64,000 nucleotides of DNA from Pseudomonadota bacterium (GTDB taxonomy: Bacteria; Pseudomonadota; Gammaproteobacteria; Burkholderiales; Burkholderiaceae_C): contig JAKARB010000006.1 in the NCBI GenBank assembly GCA_021819435.1, forward strand, positions 124,001 through 188,000. Direction: 5' to 3'. The notes under the pieces were generated by a model. It saw only the letters and a list, made by a program, of their open reading frames with translations, made no database searches and had not been told where the DNA came from. The translations under genes were made by a program, and so were the position numbers. Position 1 is the stretch's first letter, and each line of letters begins with the position of its first letter. Below, piece after piece: positions 8,459-16,901 of the stretch.

Positions 8459-9724
8459 TCAGCCGCGTGCGTTCATGAACGGGATGACCTCGGCGCCGCG
8501 TCGCAGGGTGTCCAGATAGTCGGCCCACGTTTGCATCATCGCGCGCCGCTGGGCCATGAACTCCGTGCGGTTGTAGGCACGCCCAAGGCTGTCCTTGACC
8601 GAGTGTGCGAGCTGAGCCTCAACTACTGCTTCCGGCACGTCCAGGCGCTCAACCATCAGCGTGCGGGCCATCGCCCGAAAGCCGTGGCCGGTCATCTCGT
8701 CCTTGGCAAAGCCCATGCGTCGCAGGGCAGACAACACGCCGTTCTCGCTCATGGGTCGATCACCGCCGCGCGGGCTGGGGAAGACATATCGGCCATGCCC
8801 TGTCAACGGCGCCAATTCGCGCAGCACCGCAATGGCTTGCGTTGACAACGGCACCATGTGCGGCGCGCCGCTCACCTTCTGCTGCTTGCTGCGTTTCATC
8901 TTCGCCGGTGGAATGGTCCACATCGCCCCATCCAGATCGAATTCGTCCCACTCGGCGTGGCGTAGCTCTCCAGGCCGCAGGAAGACCAGCGGCGCCAATT
9001 TGAGCGCCGCCCGCGTGGTCGGCATCCCCTGGTAGTCATCGAAGGCGCGGAGCATGCCGCCCACCAGCTTGGGATCGGTGATGGCTGCATGGTGCTTCAC
9101 GATGACCGGCTTGAGCGCATCGCGCAGGTCGGCCGCTGGATCGCGCTCGCATCGGCCCGTAGCGATGCCGTATCGGAACACCTGCCCGCATGCATGCCGG
9201 ATGCGGTGAGCGGTCTCGATTGCGCCCCGTGCCTCCACACGACGCAAGGTTTCGAGCAACTTGGGCGCCGTCACTTCGGCAATCGGTGTCTCGCCGATCC
9301 ACGGAAAGGCGTCTTGCTCCAGGCGGATCAGCGTGCGTTCGGCGTGGCTCTCCGACACCTTGGCCGTATGCACGGTCTTGTGCCATTCCCGCGCCACGGC
9401 TTCGAACGTGTTGGCCGCCAAAACGGCCCGCGTCTCCTTCTCGGCCTTGCGCTTGGCGCCCGGGTCAATGCCCGCCGCAATGTCCTTGCGCGCCTGCTCG
9501 CGCCGCTCCCGTGCGTCCTTGAGGCTGACCTCGGGGTGGGTGCCCAGGGACAGCATCTTTTCCTTGCCGTCGAACCGATAGCGGAAGCGCCACCACTTGG
9601 CGCCGCTGGGCTGCACCTCCAGCCCCAGGCCGCCGCCGTCGGGCAGGTTGTAGGCCACCTCCCGTGGCTTGGCGTTGCGGATCGCAGGGTCCGTCAACTT
9701 GTGCGTCGCGTTCTTCGCTGTCAT
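8459..9724 (-). CDS. P4-type tyrosine integrase of the ssrA island
   Basis: The 421-residue protein begins with the DUF4102-like arm-binding domain (KLTDPAIRNAKP, then LPDGGGLGLEV and WWRFRYRFDGKEK). A core-binding domain and a catalytic domain follow, with LRPGELRHAEW (Arg), HGFRAMARTL (His-x-x-Arg), QLAHSV (His) and GRAYNRTEF (Tyr). This is the family that inserts islands into tRNA and tmRNA 3' ends. An AGGAGG ribosome site lies 8 bases before the ATG. The gene lies 180 bases from the ssrA 3' end, with GTTACCCRCAA sites between. It should catalyse integration and, with a directionality factor not seen here, excision. Confidence 0.95.
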   Translation of the reverse strand: MTAKNATHKLTDPAIRNAKPREVAYNLPDGGGLGLEVQPSGAKWWRFRYRFDGKEKMLSLGTHPEVSLKDARERREQARKDIAAGIDPGAKRKAEKETRAVLAANTFEAVAREWHKTVHTAKVSESHAERTLIRLEQDAFPWIGETPIAEVTAPKLLETLRRVEARGAIETAHRIRHACGQVFRYGIATGRCERDPAADLRDALKPVIVKHHAAITDPKLVGGMLRAFDDYQGMPTTRAALKLAPLVFLRPGELRHAEWDEFDLDGAMWTIPPAKMKRSKQQKVSGAPHMVPLSTQAIAVLRELAPLTGHGRYVFPSPRGGDRPMSENGVLSALRRMGFAKDEMTGHGFRAMARTLMVERLDVPEAVVEAQLAHSVKDSLGRAYNRTEFMAQRRAMMQTWADYLDTLRRGAEVIPFMNARG

Positions 9725-9739
9725 GGGTGATCCTCCTGC

Positions 9740-9791
9740 TTGTGGGTAACTGGTTTTCGCTGAACCAAGTTACCCGCAAAGTTACCCACAA
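9740..9791. repeat. Three GTTACCCRCAA sites upstream of the integrase, probable arm sites (right end)
   Basis: One inverted copy (TTGTGGGTAAC, 9740-9750) and two direct copies (9769-9779 and 9781-9791, 12-bp period) share an 11-bp motif with the pair at 875-897. They lie between the integrase start codon and ssrA, so integrase binding could also repress its own promoter. Confidence 0.7.
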
Positions 9792-9834
9792 CAAGGCCGG
9801 GATGTCTAGACACCCAGTGGAGCGTGTTGAGACG

Positions 9835-9870
9835 AAAAAAATCCCTAAGTCGTTGATTACTTAGGGATTT
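9835..9870 (-). terminator. Intrinsic terminator downstream of ssrA
   Basis: A perfect 12-bp stem (AAATCCCTAAGT at 9839-9850 and its complement at 9859-9870) with an 8-base loop ends in a run of T on the minus strand (9835-9840). It lies about 34 bases past the mature tmRNA end. A second small hairpin, CTCAAGA-ACCG-TCTTGAG (9877-9894), lies between them. Confidence 0.88.
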
Positions 9871-9903
9871 TGGAGCCTCAAGAACCGTCTTGAGACCATT
9901 GAA

Positions 9904-10274
9904 TGGTGGAGCCGGGGGGAATTGAACCCCCGTCCGTCAGCCATCATCGAGCAGATCTACATGTTTAGCTGTCTGATTTGGATCTCGCCAACCTGATCGC
10001 GCAGCAGCACGCTACCAAGCCAGCCAGTCACTGAATCTCGACCTCACCTGAGTGACCCAGATGAGGCCCAGCCTATGTGAATGACCTCTCAGTTCTTGTC
10101 TTGCGACTCAAACCCGGCCCATAGGCCAACCGTTGAGAGGCTCACCGGTGTTAAGCGGCGAGTGCGAACGATTCGTCGTTTGCAGTTGGTTTTTTTCCAG
10201 TGGATTTACGAGCTGACTGGTGCTCGACATGCCCTGTCCCGAATCCGCACCAACGTCGAAACCAGGTCGGCCCC
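9904..10274 (-). ncRNA. ssrA: Transfer-messenger RNA (tmRNA)
   Basis: This 371-nt RNA rescues stalled ribosomes together with SmpB. The 3' end carries the tRNA-like T arm (GGGGGTTCAATTCCCCC) and encoded ACCA. The 5' end GGGGCCG pairs with CGGCTCC next to the ACCA. The tag reading frame at 10151-10183 starts at GCA and reads ANDESFALAA before TAA, a typical proteobacterial degradation tag ending in the LAA recognised by ClpXP. Both ends were set from the acceptor-stem pairing. The island integrase sits just past its 3' end, so the acceptor/T-arm region is the likely integration target. Confidence 0.96.
9905..9927 (+). other. Probable right attachment site within the ssrA 3' end
   Basis: This segment is the acceptor and T-arm end of ssrA read on the plus strand. 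A degenerate direct copy lies at 802-823, about 9.1 kb away. The gene end is intact here, as expected when integration rebuilds the tmRNA. Confidence 0.5.
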
Positions 10275-10370
10275 AGGGAAATGGGTCGCCCATTGTAGGC
10301 CGGATGGCTGTCCGGCGCTTGGGCTTGTCAAAGATGTGGCGCCTGGCGCCTGGTTTTCAAGGGCGCAGCC

Positions 10371-13208
10371 TCAGCGGCCATCGAGGCGTTGCAGTTCAAG
10401 CTCCGCCAAGCTGTGCTCCCGGTAGGGCAGGGCCTTGATGTCGACGACCCGCTTGAAGGCGCTGCGGGCCGCCTGCGTGTCGCCTTGCAGCAGTTGCTTT
10501 TGGCCGATGAAGAAGTGGGCTTCAGCCAGCCGCAAGCGCGCTTGCTCCGGGTCGGATTTGGCCATGCGCAGCAGCTCGTCCTGCGTCACCTGGCCTTGCA
10601 GGAAGTGGGGCAGCACGTCGGGCCAGCGGGTGCGGTCCTGGCTCGGCATGTGCGGCAAAAGCGCCTGAATGCCTTGTCCCTTGCTTTGCCGCTCGCTGGC
10701 CAGGTAAAGCCAGGCCAGGGCGAAGGTTTGCTCTGCTCCGGCGGAGCTTCGCGCCTGTTCGCTCAGCGTGAGGATGGCGCCAGGGATGTCGCCGGTCAGC
10801 ACCTGTGTGATGCCCAGCCAGCCCACGGCCTCTTGCATGGCTTCTTGCTCGGGTTGCAGGTCGCGCATGGCCTGGAAGGCCTGTCTGGCGTCGACCGCTT
10901 GCTTCATGCCGATCAGCGCCACGCCTCGCACGCCCATGGCGTCGGCGTCTTTGGGGTCGCTGCGCAGCACCTGGTTGGCGTCGGCGATGGCCTGCGAGGG
11001 CGCGCCCAGGTGGTTGTTGGCGCGGCCACGGTCGATCAAGATGCGTCGTGTCAGCGGCGAGTCCTTGGGCACCACCTTGAGCGTTTCGTTGGCGGCCTGG
11101 CGGGTGAACAGCTCGCGCTGCAGCAGTCGGTTGAGTTCGTCGTTGCGCGAATCGCCAACGGTGCTTTGTTCTTCTTCGGCGCGTTCGGCGGCGGCGCCGA
11201 GGTCTTTGCGGTCAACGATCAGCAGGCGCAGTTGCTGGCTGGTCAGGCGGCGGGCGCGGATGATGGCCTCGCGGAAGGCCGTGATCTGGGCGGGCTGAAC
11301 TTCGTCGAGCTTGCGTTCGTAGCGCTGGATCAGGGTGACGTATTGCCCTTGGGCTTCCATGCGGCTGTTGAAGGCGAAGTGACGGTCTTGCACTTGCTGT
11401 GGCGCGGGCAGGGTGCCGCCAAAGGGGCGCGGCGTGTGCACGACGATGCGCATCTCCGCGGGCTCAGACTGCATCACCCAGTACGGGTATTGCCGCTTGG
11501 GCTCCATCGGGGCGATCAGGTGATCGAGCATGTCGCCTGCGAAGTAATCGGTGTCGAGTCCGCCCAGCCGATAAGTGCCGAACATGGGGTGTTCGAAGTG
11601 CAGGGTCAGGGTCAGCACGTTGTGTTCACGGTCGTCCAGCACGCCGGCTTGCCCCACTTGCTTGAGGCCAGGGGTGGCTTTCACGTGGATGCCGGCGATG
11701 GACTGGGTCAGCTGGTCGAGGCTGGTGGTGCCCAGGGCCCGACGCCAGCGCTCGGCCGCCAGGCCCTTGGCCATCATCGTGGCGGTCAGTTGCGTCGGCT
11801 GGCCGGGGTGAGAGAGGTCCCAGCTTTGCTGATACTGGATCTGGCTGAGCGCGAACGATGGCGGCTTGACCACTTCGAGGCCCGCCTTGTGGCCGACGAT
11901 GAGGGCCATGCCCAGGTCCATGTAGCCGCGCTCGCGCCAGCTGAGCCCCTGCCCAGACAGGGTGCCGTCCATCAGGATGGTCTGGCCGTCGAGGTCGAGC
12001 GCCGTGACGACGTGATCAAAGAGGTCGTGGCTGGGCAGGAATTGCTGGATGCCCCGGTTGCGCATCGTCGACACCAGCGCGGGGTGCACCTCGAAGCCCA
12101 GGCCCGTCAGCAGGGTGTTGAGCAGGAGCGTCTTGTCCTTGCAGTCGCCTCGGCGGTCGGCCAGCGTGCGTGCGGGCGGCGCGGGGCGATGCGAGTTCTC
12201 GCCCAGGCTGGTGCTGAAGTAGCGGATCTCGTCTTGCACGAAGCGCAGCACCTCGGCGAGCAATTGCTCGCGCGGCAGGTTGCGGGCTTTCCAGGCTTCG
12301 ATGCGTTGGGCCACTTCGCCGGTGGGGGCCGGGGCCTTGAACAGGCCTTCGGCCCAGGCCTCGACTTCATCCCACGAGGCGTATTCGCTGACTTGCAGGG
12401 CGGGTGCCACTTTCACCCAAGGGGGCACAGCCGCCTCCATCTGGATGGCGGGCATGTTGTCGATGGCCAGTGAGATGACCTGGCGGTCTCCTTGCACGCT
12501 GTGCTGAACGGGCAGGGGCTGAGGCAAGGTGCGCCATTGCAGCTTGCGCGAGGCTGGCGCGTCGATGCGAAGGTGGACGCGTTCGACGGGTGCATCGCTG
12601 GCCAGGACGTGGCCGCTGGCGTACCGGCCACCGAAGATGGGGTTTGCGCCGATCACAGAGTAGGCCAGGTCGACGATGTCGCCGACCCGCACGTCGCGCA
12701 ACATCAGCAGGGCGGTGTTCTGCCCGTCGATCACGCCTTGTTCGAGCTGCTGCTCGCGGCGCAGGATTTCGACGCGGGTGTCGCGGGTGCGGTCGAGCGC
12801 CTGGTTGCCGCGCTGGATGGCGATGCGGTGGATGACCAGTTGCTGGTAGGCAGGGTTGAAATCGATCGCGGGCTCGGAGACGTCTTTGAGTCCTGCGGTG
12901 TCGAGCGCCTGCCGGCGGGTGCGCACGTAGGAAGCCGGGCCATGGCCATCGATCATGACCTGCTGGTCGAGCAGCAGTTCGCGCCGAGCCAGGGGGCCTG
13001 CCGAGCTGGGTGGGCGTGCGGCGGCGGCCTCGCCGGGGTCTTTCACCCAGGCCGGCACGGGCGCGTAGCGGTAGGCGGTGGCTGTGTTCGCTTTGGACGC
13101 CGACGAGGTGGCGCGGGTGGCTTCGCTGGCGCGGGGAGCGGCCGTGGCCTGCCCCCAAGACAGCGCGGCGCACAGGGCGAGGCCCAGCGCCGCACGGATG
13201 CGTGTCAT
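10371..13208 (-). CDS. Exported DUF3857/transglutaminase-like protein with TPR-like C-terminus
   Basis: The 945-residue protein has a signal peptide (MTRIRAALGLALCAALSWG then an Ala-rich cleavage region). A DUF3857 domain is followed by a transglutaminase-like domain with the catalytic-cysteine motif RRGDCKDK near residue 350. The C-terminal third is helical and TPR-like (repeats around LRSDPKDADAMGVRGVALIG and GDTQAARSAFKRVV). It is probably periplasmic. The role is unknown; transglutaminase folds of this sort act as cysteine proteases or peptide cross-linkers. The open frame extends 100 codons further upstream, but the ATG at 13208 has a GGGAGA ribosome site and starts the signal peptide. 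It ends about 100 bases from the ssrA 5' end. Confidence 0.88.
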   Translation of the reverse strand: MTRIRAALGLALCAALSWGQATAAPRASEATRATSSASKANTATAYRYAPVPAWVKDPGEAAAARPPSSAGPLARRELLLDQQVMIDGHGPASYVRTRRQALDTAGLKDVSEPAIDFNPAYQQLVIHRIAIQRGNQALDRTRDTRVEILRREQQLEQGVIDGQNTALLMLRDVRVGDIVDLAYSVIGANPIFGGRYASGHVLASDAPVERVHLRIDAPASRKLQWRTLPQPLPVQHSVQGDRQVISLAIDNMPAIQMEAAVPPWVKVAPALQVSEYASWDEVEAWAEGLFKAPAPTGEVAQRIEAWKARNLPREQLLAEVLRFVQDEIRYFSTSLGENSHRPAPPARTLADRRGDCKDKTLLLNTLLTGLGFEVHPALVSTMRNRGIQQFLPSHDLFDHVVTALDLDGQTILMDGTLSGQGLSWRERGYMDLGMALIVGHKAGLEVVKPPSFALSQIQYQQSWDLSHPGQPTQLTATMMAKGLAAERWRRALGTTSLDQLTQSIAGIHVKATPGLKQVGQAGVLDDREHNVLTLTLHFEHPMFGTYRLGGLDTDYFAGDMLDHLIAPMEPKRQYPYWVMQSEPAEMRIVVHTPRPFGGTLPAPQQVQDRHFAFNSRMEAQGQYVTLIQRYERKLDEVQPAQITAFREAIIRARRLTSQQLRLLIVDRKDLGAAAERAEEEQSTVGDSRNDELNRLLQRELFTRQAANETLKVVPKDSPLTRRILIDRGRANNHLGAPSQAIADANQVLRSDPKDADAMGVRGVALIGMKQAVDARQAFQAMRDLQPEQEAMQEAVGWLGITQVLTGDIPGAILTLSEQARSSAGAEQTFALAWLYLASERQSKGQGIQALLPHMPSQDRTRWPDVLPHFLQGQVTQDELLRMAKSDPEQARLRLAEAHFFIGQKQLLQGDTQAARSAFKRVVDIKALPYREHSLAELELQRLDGR

Positions 13209-13276
13209 GTTCTGATCTCCCTGAGACAACCCAGGAAGTGTATCGAAGCGGTTTCGCGTCTGGCGGGGCGTTTTCT

Positions 13277-14551
13277 TCAGGCCAGGTCGCCGACCAGCGC
13301 CGCGCAGAAACCGTCGAGGCTGTCTTGCTCGGGGCCGCTCAGTTCGCCAGCCGACAGGCGCACAACTCGCTCGATGAGGGCCAGGCGATGAGCCAGCGCG
13401 TCGAGCACGGCTTCGGCCTCGGCCACTTGGTCGATGCCGATCGCCCCAGGGCCCCACAGGCCGCTCTCGTTCCAGCCTTGCCTGAGCTTGTGCAGCAGGT
13501 GGCCGCACAGGTCGGCGGAGCGGGCCAGGGAGGCGCTGGGTTGCTCGGGCAACATCAGCGCGAGGCGGTTCATGGCGCCTTGCAAGGCGAAATCCAGTTG
13601 CGCGAGGGCGTGCAGCAGGTCTTCACCAGATCGCCTGGCGAGCAAGGGCGGCACCGCGCGGGCGGCGGCGGCCAGGGGCCCGGCCAGGTGGTCATCGAAC
13701 TCGCCTGGCACCACGCGCAACGCCACGCTGGCGTGGTGCAGCGTGGCATCGGGCAGGCGCAGCGCGGCCAGGGCTTCTTCGGTGGCCGACAGCAGCTTGC
13801 CCAGCGCCGACATGCGCTCGCCGGTGAGCAGGTGCGGGTAGCCGGAGCCATCGAGCCGCTCGTGGTGTTCGGCCACGGCCCGCACGATGTCGCGCGGGTA
13901 GTCGGTGAGCTGGCCGAGCAGCAACTGGCCGACGTGCGGGTGCACCACGAGTTGCCGGTAGGCATCGACATCGAGCGTGGTGTTCGCGTCGGCTTCGCCG
14001 TATTCGGGTGAGATGTACATCTCGCCCACGTCGTGCAGCAGTCCGGCGGTCATGGCCTGGCCGATGAGGCGCTCGTCACCGCCGTTGGCGTGCATGAGGG
14101 CGCCGGCCACGGCCATGGCGTCCAACGCATGCGCGAACGCGGCGGGGCGGGCGGTTTCGACGGCGCTGATCAGCAGTTGCACCACCGAGTGCAGGCGGAT
14201 GCCAGCCACGCCGTGCATGAGCGCGGCCGCGTGGGGACGCAGCAGCGGGCTGAGCACGCCTTCGGTGTCGATGAGGCGCGCCAGGGCCTGTTTCAGGCTG
14301 GTGGGCGTCACCCCGTCCTCGGCCATCAGGCAGGTCTCCAGCGGCTTGCGCAGCGAGCGGTCCATCAGCTTGCGCTGGAGGTCTGGTGTGACGGGCTGGT
14401 TGCGCGCCCAGAGCTTCATCCCGTTGATGTCGAAGATGTCGCTGGAGGCGATGATCGACCGGGTTTCGCTGGCTTCCAGGATGGTGGCCAGGGCATGGGG
14501 GTTGGCGACTCGGAAGTCGGCCGGCAAGGCGTTCACGGCGTCGGGGCTCAT
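13277..14551 (-). CDS. HD-GYP-like domain protein
   Basis: The 424-residue soluble protein has an uncharacterised N-terminal region of about 120 residues. An HD domain follows: LLHDVGEMYIS near residue 172, then HPHVGQ, then HHERLDGSGYP near 229. HD-GYP proteins hydrolyse cyclic di-GMP. The canonical HDIGK motif here reads HDVGE, so a conserved Lys is replaced by Glu and activity should not be assumed. The GYP motif is complete. I chose the ATG at 14551 because GAGGAG lies five bases before it; a GTG at 14557 is also open. No receiver domain is present, so the input signal is unknown. Confidence 0.85.
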   Translation of the reverse strand: MSPDAVNALPADFRVANPHALATILEASETRSIIASSDIFDINGMKLWARNQPVTPDLQRKLMDRSLRKPLETCLMAEDGVTPTSLKQALARLIDTEGVLSPLLRPHAAALMHGVAGIRLHSVVQLLISAVETARPAAFAHALDAMAVAGALMHANGGDERLIGQAMTAGLLHDVGEMYISPEYGEADANTTLDVDAYRQLVVHPHVGQLLLGQLTDYPRDIVRAVAEHHERLDGSGYPHLLTGERMSALGKLLSATEEALAALRLPDATLHHASVALRVVPGEFDDHLAGPLAAAARAVPPLLARRSGEDLLHALAQLDFALQGAMNRLALMLPEQPSASLARSADLCGHLLHKLRQGWNESGLWGPGAIGIDQVAEAEAVLDALAHRLALIERVVRLSAGELSGPEQDSLDGFCAALVGDLA

Positions 14552-14718
14552 GAGCACTCCTCGCCCCGCGGTGGGGAGCGGGGCCGACCCATTATGGGTC
14601 GGTGCCGCGCCGATGGCACACGTGGAAACGCCAGCCTGGGGCGCGGTTGCACTTTCGGGCTGGCGTCTGTGTCGGATTGCACGGCTGGGCGCCTTCGGCG
14701 GCTTCCCCGGCGGCGCGC

Positions 14719-15948
14719 TCAGCTACGGTAGTCGGCGTTGATGCTGACGTAGTCGTGCGAGAGGTCGCAGGTCCAGACGGTGGTGGCGGCCTGGCCACGG
14801 CCCAGGTTCACGCGGATGGTGATTTCCGATTGCTTCATGACGCGTTGGCCGTCTTCCTCGCGGTAGGCGGGGTTGCGGCCGCCCTTCGTCACCACGTGCA
14901 CGTCGTCGAGGTGCATCTCGATGAGGTTCTGGTCGAGGTCGTCGATGCCGGCGTAGCCCACGGCGGCCAGGATGCGGCCGAGATTGGGGTCGGAGGCGAA
15001 GAAGGCGGTCTTGACCAGCGGCGAGTGGGCGATGGCGTAGGCGGCCAGCGCGCATTCGGCTTCGTCGCGGCCGCCTTCGATGGTCACGCTGATGAACTTG
15101 GTGGCGCCTTCGCCGTCGCGCACGATGGCCTGGGCCAGCTTTTGCGAGACCTCGATGAGCGCGGCGCGCAGGGCCTGGCCGTCGGCGCTGTTCACGTCGG
15201 TGATCTCGGCGTGTGCGGCCTTGCGGGTGGCGATCAGCACGAAGCTGTCGTTGGTGGAGGTGTCGCCGTCGATGGTGATGCGGTTGAAGGAGGCGTTGGC
15301 GGCGTCCGTCAGCAGGCCTTGCAGCAGCGCCGGGGCGACGTTGGCGTCGGTGGCCAGGAAGCCGAGCATGGTGGCCATGTTGGGCTTGATCATGCCGGCG
15401 CCCTTGCTGATGCCGGTGATGGTGACCGTCTGGCCGCCCAGGGTGATCTGCTTGGAGAAGGCCTTGGGCAGGGTGTCCGTGGTCATGATGCCTTCGGCGG
15501 CCACGGCCCAGTTGTCGGCCCTGGCGTCGGCGATGGCGGCGGGCAGGCCGGCTTCGATGCGGTCGACGGGCAGCATCTCCATGATCACGCCGGTGGAAAA
15601 GGGCAGCACCTGGCGCGGCGAGAGTTGCAGTTGGCGGGCAAGGGCGACGCAGGTGGCGCGGGCGCGCACCAGGCCGTCTTCGCCGGTGCCGGCGTTGGCG
15701 TTGCCGGTGTTGATGACCAGGGCGCGGATGTCGCTGCTGTCTTGCAGGTGCTCGCGGCAGATCTGCACGGGCGCGGCGCAGTAGCGGTTCTTGGTGAACA
15801 CGCCGGCCACGGCGCTGCCTTCATCGAGCGTGATGACCGTCAGGTCGCGGCGGTTGGCCTTGCGCACCCCCGCCATGGTGATGCCCAGCTTCACGCCGGG
15901 AACGGGGTGCAGGTCGGAGGGATTCGGGGCGGAGAGGTTGACGGGCAT
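14719..15948 (-). CDS. argJ: Glutamate N-acetyltransferase / amino-acid acetyltransferase
   Basis: ArgJ moves the acetyl group from N-acetylornithine to glutamate, recycling it in arginine synthesis. The 409-residue protein carries the family's self-cleavage site [10 protein letters not shown] with Thr193 as nucleophile, plus the GVFTKN and STNDS motifs. Length is typical. The open frame runs 40 codons upstream, but the ATG at 15948 gives the usual N-terminus (MPVNLSAP). It stands alone, with no other arg gene in view. Whether it is mono- or bifunctional cannot be settled from sequence. Confidence 0.95.
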   Translation of the reverse strand: MPVNLSAPNPSDLHPVPGVKLGITMAGVRKANRRDLTVITLDEGSAVAGVFTKNRYCAAPVQICREHLQDSSDIRALVINTGNANAGTGEDGLVRARATCVALARQLQLSPRQVLPFSTGVIMEMLPVDRIEAGLPAAIADARADNWAVAAEGIMTTDTLPKAFSKQITLGGQTVTITGISKGAGMIKPNMATMLGFLATDANVAPALLQGLLTDAANASFNRITIDGDTSTNDSFVLIATRKAAHAEITDVNSADGQALRAALIEVSQKLAQAIVRDGEGATKFISVTIEGGRDEAECALAAYAIAHSPLVKTAFFASDPNLGRILAAVGYAGIDDLDQNLIEMHLDDVHVVTKGGRNPAYREEDGQRVMKQSEITIRVNLGRGQAATTVWTCDLSHDYVSINADYRS

Positions 15949-16064
15949 GGTGTGAAGCGCTGGGGGTGGCGTGCCGGGGCGTTGCGGTTGGCCCTGGCAA
16001 AGAGGCCCGATTGTGCAACACCGATGCAACACCGGTGCGACACCATCGTGGCGGCCCCGTGGCT

Positions 16065-16871
16065 TCACATGGCCTTGAACCGATGGGCGTACATGCGGCT
16101 GACTTCGAGCGTCTCGGCGCGGCCCCGGATGTGGATGCGCAGCTTGCTGCCGTCGCGGATCACCCGGTCGATGGCGGTGACGTTGACCACCGCGCTGCGG
16201 TGCACCTGCCAGAAGCGGTTGGCGTCGAGCCGGGGCAGCAGCTCGCGCAGCGGCGTGCGGATGAGCAGTTCGCTGCTGCCCGCGCGGTCGGTGACGAGGC
16301 GCACGTACTTGTCGGCGGCCTCAAAGCACAGCACTTCGTCGACAGGCACCATGACCAGGCTCTGCCCGGCGGCAACCTGGATGATGCTCAGCGGCTCCGG
16401 GCGCGGCATGGAAGCGCCGATGCCGTGATCGGCCTCATCGGGCAATTGAGGCTGCAATGAGGCACCTGGCTCGCCGCCTTGTTGGCGCCAGGTCAGCTGG
16501 GCTTGCAGCCTGGACACCGTGGTGCCGAGCCGGGTCGATTGCACGGGTTTGAGCACGTAGTCGACCGCCGCGTGCTCGAAAGCGGCCAGCGCGTAGTGGT
16601 CGTAAGCGGTGACGAAGGCGATGAGGGGCAGCGGCCGGTCGTCGGGCCAGCGTTCGAGGATCACGTCGGCGGCGTCCAGGCCGGTCACGTCGGGCATCTG
16701 GATGTCGAGGAAGAGGATGTCGGGCAGTGCTTCGAGCGCGGCGTCAATGGCGGCCTGGCCGTCGGGCGCGGCGGGCAGCAGCCGCAGCTCGGGCCACAGG
16801 CGTTGCAGCATGCGGGCGAGGGCATCGGCCAGCAAGGGTTCGTCTTCGGCGATGAGGGCCAGGGGGGTCAT
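16065..16871 (-). CDS. LytTR-family response regulator (AlgR-like)
   Basis: The 268-residue protein has a receiver domain with acidic residues near 9-11, phospho-acceptor Asp56 in FLDIQMP and a conserved Lys in DYVLKPV. After a linker of about 50 residues comes a LytTR DNA-binding domain (about 165-265; [28 protein letters not shown]). LytTR regulators bind direct repeats ahead of virulence, alginate or pilus genes. The gene follows its kinase by 30 bases. AlgR controls fimbrial genes in Pseudomonas, and pil genes lie 17 kb away, but no direct link is visible. Confidence 0.93.
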   Translation of the reverse strand: MTPLALIAEDEPLLADALARMLQRLWPELRLLPAAPDGQAAIDAALEALPDILFLDIQMPDVTGLDAADVILERWPDDRPLPLIAFVTAYDHYALAAFEHAAVDYVLKPVQSTRLGTTVSRLQAQLTWRQQGGEPGASLQPQLPDEADHGIGASMPRPEPLSIIQVAAGQSLVMVPVDEVLCFEAADKYVRLVTDRAGSSELLIRTPLRELLPRLDANRFWQVHRSAVVNVTAIDRVIRDGSKLRIHIRGRAETLEVSRMYAHRFKAM

Positions 16872-16901
16872 GGTGGTTCGCGGCGATCCGGGGCGGGTGG
16901 C

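Larger units (their letters stand above)
802..9927. mobile_element. Genomic island integrated at the 3' end of ssrA
   Basis: About 9.1 kb lies between a chemotaxis gene and the tmRNA gene. A P4-type integrase sits next to the ssrA 3' end and is transcribed away from it, the usual arrangement for islands at tRNA or tmRNA genes. Copies of GTTACCCRCAA occur near both ends (875-897 and 9740-9791), and a degenerate copy of the ssrA 3' end lies at 802-823. The cargo at 935-6297 is clearly AT-richer than the flanking genes. A second tyrosine recombinase and about 1.3 kb of decayed sequence lie inside. No transfer or replication genes are visible, so it would depend on other elements for movement. 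Confidence 0.75.

Noticed and set aside
10292-10331. TTGACA (10326-10331) and TACAAT (10292-10297) upstream of ssrA as its promoter
   Set aside because: The two boxes are 28 bases apart, too far for a normal sigma-70 promoter. TACAAT may be the -10 element with another -35, but I cannot show it.
13209-13508. A 100-codon N-terminal extension of the DUF3857 protein
   Set aside because: It precedes a clear signal peptide and overlaps the end of the HD-GYP-like gene; the ATG at 13208 has a ribosome site.
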